Assembly: GCA_910579145.1 (NCBI GenBank)
Contig: CAJTTQ010000038.1
Location: 1-25,555 of the forward strand
Direction of reading: 5' to 3'
Origin: an uncultured Eubacterium sp.
GTDB lineage: Bacteria > Bacillota > Clostridia > Lachnospirales > Lachnospiraceae
DNA length: 25,555 nt
The position numbers were made by a program, and so were the translations under genes. The notes under the pieces are model-generated. The model saw only the letters and a list, made by a program, of their open reading frames with translations, was not told where the DNA came from and searched no databases. Numbering within the stretch: position 1 is the first letter of the stretch; each line of letters begins with the position of its first letter. Below are positions 21,870 through 25,555 of the stretch, one piece after another.

Positions 21870-23020
21870 TGAAGAAATCGATGGATGAATGGTTAAGGGA
21901 AGGGCTTACGGATCGTGAGTACCAGATACCGCACAGTTATGAAAAAAAACTGGAGCAGACGATAAAAGAAATAGAAAACAGAAAGGTGATACACCGCGCG
22001 GGGCGTTTTTCCCGGTTCGCTGTGAATAAGGCCGCGGGTGTTGTTATATTTGTGTTCCTGCTATCGGCGGTATCCATTTCTTCTTATGCGGCTGTGAACC
22101 TGTTTCGCGACAGGATGAGCAGCATGTCCGAAACCGAAAGGCAGAACTATAACAGCGATATACAGAATTGTAAGGTGGACGAGGATGTTCTTTCCAGAGA
22201 GCTGACTTTAGGGGAACGTGAACAGATCGCCGTTCTCCGGGAGCAGTACGAAAATGAAGGTAAATTTCCGCAAAAGGAGATCCGGCAGATGAAAACGAAC
22301 GAGGGAACCGTGGCTGACGAACTGTATTTTGTGGCGGATGAAAGTAAGTTCTATCTGCCGGAGCGGGCGATGACAGAAGAAGAAATGCTGCAGTTGATCG
22401 ATCTGCAGGAGAAGAGGGATTACAGCGTGCGGCAGCAAAATGAGGCGGAGATCAGTGAGGATCAGAAGGGGCAGGACGCGGGGGAACCGGATGCCTGGTT
22501 GGAACGACGGTCTGTTGAAACGGTAGCAAAATTATATGAGATTGCCGAACCGGAACTGGAGATCGTATCGAACAACGTGAAGGATCGTTGTTATGAAGTG
22601 GCGCAAAAAGACAGCGGCAGCCGTTTCTTCGTCTATTACTCGGAAGATCATGCGATAGAGCGGATCATCTATAAAAAGAAAGGCGTTTCGGCACATCAGT
22701 CGGGGGTTCAGAGTGAGAGTCTGCACATAAAGAGGATTTCGAAAAAAATGAGAAAGCGCGCGGAAGTGTTTACCGGGAAGGAAATGGATACACAAAGTAG
22801 TTACAGTATGATGGAGGACAGCGGAGAACTGGCGCATGGAACCATTAGTTTTTATCATCAGATGATGGATGGCAGTGTTTGCGTGGCCGTCTACAGTACC
22901 GCATATGACGATTTGTACGATATGTATAAGCTGGACGATATGAAGGAGGCCAGGCAGCAGATACGAGACAAGAAACGGGCAGTGGGAGAGAGAGGGGTTC
23001 GGTATCAGGAGATCAAATAA
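21869..23020 (+). CDS. Membrane-anchored putative anti-sigma factor
   Basis: 383 aa from the ATG at 21869 (GGAGG 7 nt upstream; an ATG at 21866 is only 4 nt away). The cytoplasmic N terminus (about 1-50) includes MDEWLREGLTDREYQIPHSYEKKLEQTI, of the kind found in anti-sigma proteins with a DUF4179-like layout. One membrane helix follows (about 53-75, VVIFVFLLSAVSISSYAAV). The remaining 300 residues are extracellular, charged and Glu-rich. Overlap with the sigma gene strongly suggests it binds and holds that factor until a signal arrives. No zinc HxxxCxxC motif is seen. It ends 11 nt before the convergent MerR gene, with no clear terminator between. Confidence 0.75.
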   Translation: MKKSMDEWLREGLTDREYQIPHSYEKKLEQTIKEIENRKVIHRAGRFSRFAVNKAAGVVIFVFLLSAVSISSYAAVNLFRDRMSSMSETERQNYNSDIQNCKVDEDVLSRELTLGEREQIAVLREQYENEGKFPQKEIRQMKTNEGTVADELYFVADESKFYLPERAMTEEEMLQLIDLQEKRDYSVRQQNEAEISEDQKGQDAGEPDAWLERRSVETVAKLYEIAEPELEIVSNNVKDRCYEVAQKDSGSRFFVYYSEDHAIERIIYKKKGVSAHQSGVQSESLHIKRISKKMRKRAEVFTGKEMDTQSSYSMMEDSGELAHGTISFYHQMMDGSVCVAVYSTAYDDLYDMYKLDDMKEARQQIRDKKRAVGERGVRYQEIK

Positions 23021-23031
23021 TCGGTAGAAAT

Positions 23032-23436
23032 TTAGCATTCGTCGAAACAAGGGCAAGGGGTTCCTTCCTCTATAGATGTTTTGACTTTATGATAATAATG
23101 AACTTTTTGGTGAATATGTTTTAAATCCTGCTGTAGTTTTTCCATTTGGCAGATCACATTTTTCTCGTGGTCTTCCATCATTCGTATGATATCATCAATG
23201 TGAGCGGGCAGGTCTTTGGAATATTCAAAGAACTTGTGCATTTTAGCGAGGGAGAGTCCTGTCCGCTTAAAGCAGTTAATCGCTTGCAGGCGGTCAATAT
23301 GCTCGTCCGTGTATAGGCGCTGGTTTGACTCTGTGCGAGATACAGCCGGAAATAATCCGGTATCCTCATAATAGCGCAGCGTGGATGAGGGAATATCAAA
23401 CTTCTCCCGCATTTCTTTGATGGTGTAGGTATTCAT
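23032..23436 (-). CDS. MerR-family transcriptional regulator
   Basis: 134 aa. The winged helix-turn-helix at the N terminus is complete (YTIKEMREKFDIPSSTLRYYEDTGLFP, then QRLYTDEHIDRLQ), followed by a long dimerisation helix (about 75-118). The C terminus is CPCFDEC, giving Cys128, Cys130 and Cys134, which could sense thiol-reactive compounds or a metal. GGAAAGGA precedes the ATG. The gene is divergent from the aldo/keto reductase, and the palindrome between them (23473-23492) lies in a 19-bp-spacer promoter facing the reductase, as MerR activators require. The arrangement resembles aldehyde-responsive AdhR/NmlR-type circuits; the inducer is inferred, not shown. Confidence 0.9.
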   Translation of the reverse strand: MNTYTIKEMREKFDIPSSTLRYYEDTGLFPAVSRTESNQRLYTDEHIDRLQAINCFKRTGLSLAKMHKFFEYSKDLPAHIDDIIRMMEDHEKNVICQMEKLQQDLKHIHQKVHYYHKVKTSIEEGTPCPCFDEC

Positions 23437-23469
23437 GGAATCAGTCCTTTCCGTTTTTTAAATTAATTC

Positions 23470-23500
23470 TTGACTTCAAGTATACTTGAAGTGTTAGACT
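23470..23500 (+). promoter_or_regulatory. MerR-type promoter and operator for the aldo/keto reductase
   Basis: TTGACT (-35, 23470-23475) and TAGACT (-10, 23495-23500) are 19 bp apart, the overlong spacer typical of MerR-activated promoters. Between them lies the perfect 20-bp palindrome ACTTCAAGTATACTTGAAGT (23473-23492). Confidence 0.9.
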
Positions 23501-23560
23501 ATTGTAAATAGGAAGACAACATAAAATATACCATTAAAAATATGCAGGAGGTAATGAGAT

Positions 23561-24538
23561 ATGGAATATCGCAGTATGGGAAGATCAGGATTAAAGGTCA
23601 GTGAAATAGCAGTGGGAAGCTGGATGACAGATCTCGCCGGAGCAGAAAAAGCAAAAGTGGCAGAAGAAACGATACGCCTCGCGTACCAAAAGGGAGTCAA
23701 CTTTTTTGACTGTGCAGATGGTTACAGCGGCGGGGAGGCAGAGCGCTTTTTAGGAAAGGTGCTTAAAAGTTACCGCCGCAGTTCCTATGTGGTATCCAGT
23801 AAAGTATATTTTCCGACAGGCCCGTCTGTCAATGAGTCGGGATTGTCAAGAAAACATATTTTTGAGAACATCGACCGGACGCTGGCCAATATGCAGCTGG
23901 ATTATATCGACTTGTACTACTGTCACCGGTTTGATACCACGACTCCGATGGAGGAGACGCTCCGCGCCCTGAGTTCCTTAGTAGATCAGGGAAAGATCCT
24001 TTATTATGGTGTCAGTGAGGAGTGGGGCGGAGCCCGCCTGGTGGAGGCACAAAAGATCATAGAGAAATACGGCCTTCATCCGCTGACCAGTCTGCAGCCG
24101 CAGTATCATATGATGGATCGCTACATCGAGCATGAGATCATGGAGATCTGTGAGAAATATGGCATTGGCATTACGCCATTTTCGCCCCTTGCGCAGGGAC
24201 TGCTCACCGGAAAATATAAGAAAGGGCAGCCGTATCCAGAAGGATCCCGTGCTACGCATCAGGCAGACCGGCAGGTGAACGAGCTTCTGACGGATGAGAA
24301 TTTAGATCGGGTTGCGGCACTGGAAAAGGTTGCGGAAGCGCTCGGCATAACGGTGTCTGTCCTCGCGCTGTCATGGATCCTTCGAAAGGGCGTCATCAGC
24401 AGTGTGATCACAGGGGCAAGCAGGCCGTCTCAGCTGGAAAGTAATCTGGCGGCCGCCGGGTTGCGGATTCCAGAGGATGCGTTGGAAGAAATTGACCACA
24501 TATTGGGATTTGTACCGTTTGAGAGGCATGTGGGGTAG
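23561..24538 (+). CDS. Aldo/keto reductase
   Basis: 325 aa TIM-barrel NADPH-dependent oxidoreductase. The catalytic tetrad is readable: Asp50 and Tyr55 (FFDCADGYSGG), Lys81 (VVSSKVYF) and His122 (DLYYCHRFD). The cofactor end has ITGASRPSQLESNLAA. The sequence resembles the group that includes potassium-channel beta subunit-like and YhdN/YccK-type enzymes, with MEYRSMGRSGLKVSEIAVG at the start and ITPFSPLAQGLLTGKY late in the barrel. It reduces aldehydes or ketones; the substrate is unknown. GGAGG lies about 8 nt before the ATG. It is probably switched on by the divergent MerR regulator under aldehyde or electrophile stress. Confidence 0.93.
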   Translation: MEYRSMGRSGLKVSEIAVGSWMTDLAGAEKAKVAEETIRLAYQKGVNFFDCADGYSGGEAERFLGKVLKSYRRSSYVVSSKVYFPTGPSVNESGLSRKHIFENIDRTLANMQLDYIDLYYCHRFDTTTPMEETLRALSSLVDQGKILYYGVSEEWGGARLVEAQKIIEKYGLHPLTSLQPQYHMMDRYIEHEIMEICEKYGIGITPFSPLAQGLLTGKYKKGQPYPEGSRATHQADRQVNELLTDENLDRVAALEKVAEALGITVSVLALSWILRKGVISSVITGASRPSQLESNLAAAGLRIPEDALEEIDHILGFVPFERHVG

Positions 24539-24559
24539 GAAGGGTAATTTTCATTGTCA

Positions 24560-24588
24560 TTGACAAGAAAGCCGTGGATGGATATAAT
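24560..24588 (+). promoter_or_regulatory. Perfect-consensus sigma-A promoter of the toxin-antitoxin locus
   Basis: TTGACA (24560-24565), a 17-bp spacer and TATAAT (24583-24588), both hexamers exact. The dyad TTGTCA-T-TGACAA (24554-24566) overlaps the -35 and would suit a repressor, as expected for an autoregulated toxin-antitoxin operon. Confidence 0.85.
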
Positions 24589-24634
24589 AAAGTTATATAT
24601 ATAGTACGTTCTTATTTGCGCTCGGTCTTTTGGG

Positions 24635-24664
24635 TCGCTCCCATGAAGGAGTGAATATTTTTTT
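24635..24664 (+). terminator. Candidate attenuator hairpin in the toxin-antitoxin leader
   Basis: TCGCTCC (24635-24641) pairs with GGAGTGA (24648-24654, one G-U), and seven T residues follow (24658-24664), right before the ribosome binding site AGGAGGG. TGGG (24631-24634) could instead pair with CCCA (24640-24643), which would break this stem. It sits between the promoter and the antitoxin start. The stem is short, so termination would be partial. Confidence 0.35.
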
Positions 24665-24679
24665 CAGGAGGGTGTCGAA

Positions 24680-25288
24680 ATGAGAGATGTATATGATTTT
24701 GCAAAATTTTTCATTAAGAATGGTGCTGATTCGAGGCCGAACACCTATGATGGCAATATGAAATTGCAAAAGCTTTTAGTTTTGGCAGATTTGGTAAATA
24801 TTGCAGAGTATGGTGAGCCGCTATTTGATGACCAGGTGTTAGCTTTTAAAAATGGATGTGTGGTTGAAAAAGTACGTCTGAGATACAAAAACGATTATGC
24901 TGCATTTAGGCGTGATAGCGAGCTGTATCAACCAGACTTTTCTGAAAGGGAATATGAAGTACTAAAACTAGTGAATCACACATTTAAATTTTGGAAATCA
25001 GCCTTTGAAAATGGTAAGAGTTCTACCGGTTATCATAATAAGGACATGTCGGTTGTTGATATGATGTCACAACAGTCTGATGTTGAAAAAATGCGAGAAA
25101 TCATTTCTGCTTATAGGGAGACTGCAAATGATATAACGGCAAGTGAAACAATTAATGGTGTTACATTTTATTTTGATGGTTTCGCGTTAACAGATGATAT
25201 GATAGACCGGTTGGAAAGCTTTTCATTATCGGCTGATGAAGATACGTATAGTGTTTATTTGGATAATGGAAGGCTGGTGATCTATTGA
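24680..25288 (+). CDS. Panacea-domain (DUF4065/SocA-like) antitoxin
   Basis: 202 aa. The Panacea hallmark is in the first 70 residues: DVYDFAKFFI, then MKLQKLLVLADLVNIAEYGEPLF and FDDQVLAFKNGCVVEKVRLRYKNDY, matching the family pattern MKLQKLLYYA...YGxPLF...GPV...YK. Panacea domains neutralise unrelated toxins in two-gene loci and are often found in prophages and islands. A C-terminal extension (about 120-202) has less clear features and may carry the toxin specificity. AGGAGGG lies upstream. The following toxin-like gene starts in a TGATG overlap. Base composition is clearly more AT-rich than the neighbouring reductase and por genes, suggesting horizontal acquisition. Confidence 0.85.
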   Translation: MRDVYDFAKFFIKNGADSRPNTYDGNMKLQKLLVLADLVNIAEYGEPLFDDQVLAFKNGCVVEKVRLRYKNDYAAFRRDSELYQPDFSEREYEVLKLVNHTFKFWKSAFENGKSSTGYHNKDMSVVDMMSQQSDVEKMREIISAYRETANDITASETINGVTFYFDGFALTDDMIDRLESFSLSADEDTYSVYLDNGRLVIY

Positions 25289-25527
25289 TGAGTTTCATTG
25301 AAGGTCAAGGCGTTCTAGGTAGGATTAGATTTTTGGACGGTGAATTTCCAGCATACGACAGGACATACTTAGTCGTAACTGCTAAAGAAAATTATATTGA
25401 GGTATTAAATGTATCATCAATAAGAGGAAAAGAACGTAAATTGGCTTTTCCAACAAATGAGCGGCTTAGGTCATATAGTTTGCCTTTTGTAATGCCATCG
25501 TTTGTTGGATTCGTTAACCAGAGTTGA
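25288..25527 (+). pseudogene. PemK/MazF-like toxin gene, apparently frameshifted near the 3' end
   Basis: 79 codons from the ATG overlapping the antitoxin stop (a TTG at 25285 also fits). The reading GQGVLGRIRFLDGEFP, YDRTYLVVTA, LNVSSIRGKERKLAFPTNERL and MPSFV resembles small PemK/MazF-like RNase toxins found beside Panacea antitoxins; this is from memory of the pattern, not a search. After PSFV the frame ends in GFVNQS. The +1 frame from about 25505 reads LDSLTRVESFDWENLQV and stays open to the window edge, which looks like the true continuation. An indel (one extra base or two missing) near 25504-25508 would explain this. It could be a real inactivating mutation or a sequencing error. Confidence 0.6.
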
Positions 25528-25555
25528 AAGTTTTGACTGGGAAAATCTTCAGGTT

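Overview
The window looks like chromosomal DNA of a spore-forming Clostridia species, most likely Lachnospiraceae. The evidence is strong AGGAGG-type ribosome binding sites, sigma-A promoters, two CotF-like spore coat genes, a class B sortase, a ferredoxin-linked pyruvate oxidoreductase, GHKL/LytTR signalling and moderate GC. No plasmid or phage backbone, insertion sequence, tRNA, rRNA or CRISPR array was seen.

Layout. Positions 1-110 hold a structured non-coding element. 198-2896 (minus) is an Agr-like cassette: AgrB-type peptidase, LytTR regulator and GHKL sensor kinase, with no recognisable AgrD peptide. It is transcribed away from 3339-3773 (plus), a small secreted protein. The shared intergenic region carries two back-to-back pairs of LytTR-type boxes, each 29-30 bp from a good extended -10. 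The plus leader also has a 21-codon ORF with a perfect Shine-Dalgarno sequence, whose last codons form one arm of a strong hairpin. An unknown lipoprotein follows (3883-4782).

A near-consensus promoter at 4959-4987 precedes eleven same-direction genes (5045-15485) with no clear internal terminator: GNAT acetyltransferase, class B sortase, chemoreceptor, LytTR regulator without a kinase, second GNAT, secreted leucine-rich-repeat protein, a protein with terpene-cyclase-like QW motifs, hotdog thioesterase, short divergent cis-prenyltransferase and MscS channel. Only some of these need form one operon. The LRR gene begins with three exact tandem copies of a 21-bp unit, each carrying its own ribosome binding site and ATG.

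15642-16122 (minus) encodes two spore-coat-like proteins. 16385-18082 is an SGNH hydrolase. 18184-21186 is a complete four-subunit pyruvate:ferredoxin oxidoreductase (porC-porD-porA-porB), closed by a terminator. 21396-23020 is an ECF sigma factor with a membrane-anchored partner, preceded by a tandem 15-bp repeat. 23032-24538 is a divergent MerR regulator / aldo-keto reductase pair with a textbook MerR promoter: a 20-bp perfect palindrome inside a 19-bp-spacer promoter. The AT-rich right end (24560-25555) is a Panacea-domain antitoxin with a PemK/MazF-like toxin gene that appears frameshifted near its 3' end.

Strongest leads are the Agr-like divergent operator with its leader ORF and hairpin, the triple RBS-start repeat, the QW-motif protein with the short cis-prenyltransferase, and the broken Panacea toxin. 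All functional statements come from reading motifs by eye; no database search was run.
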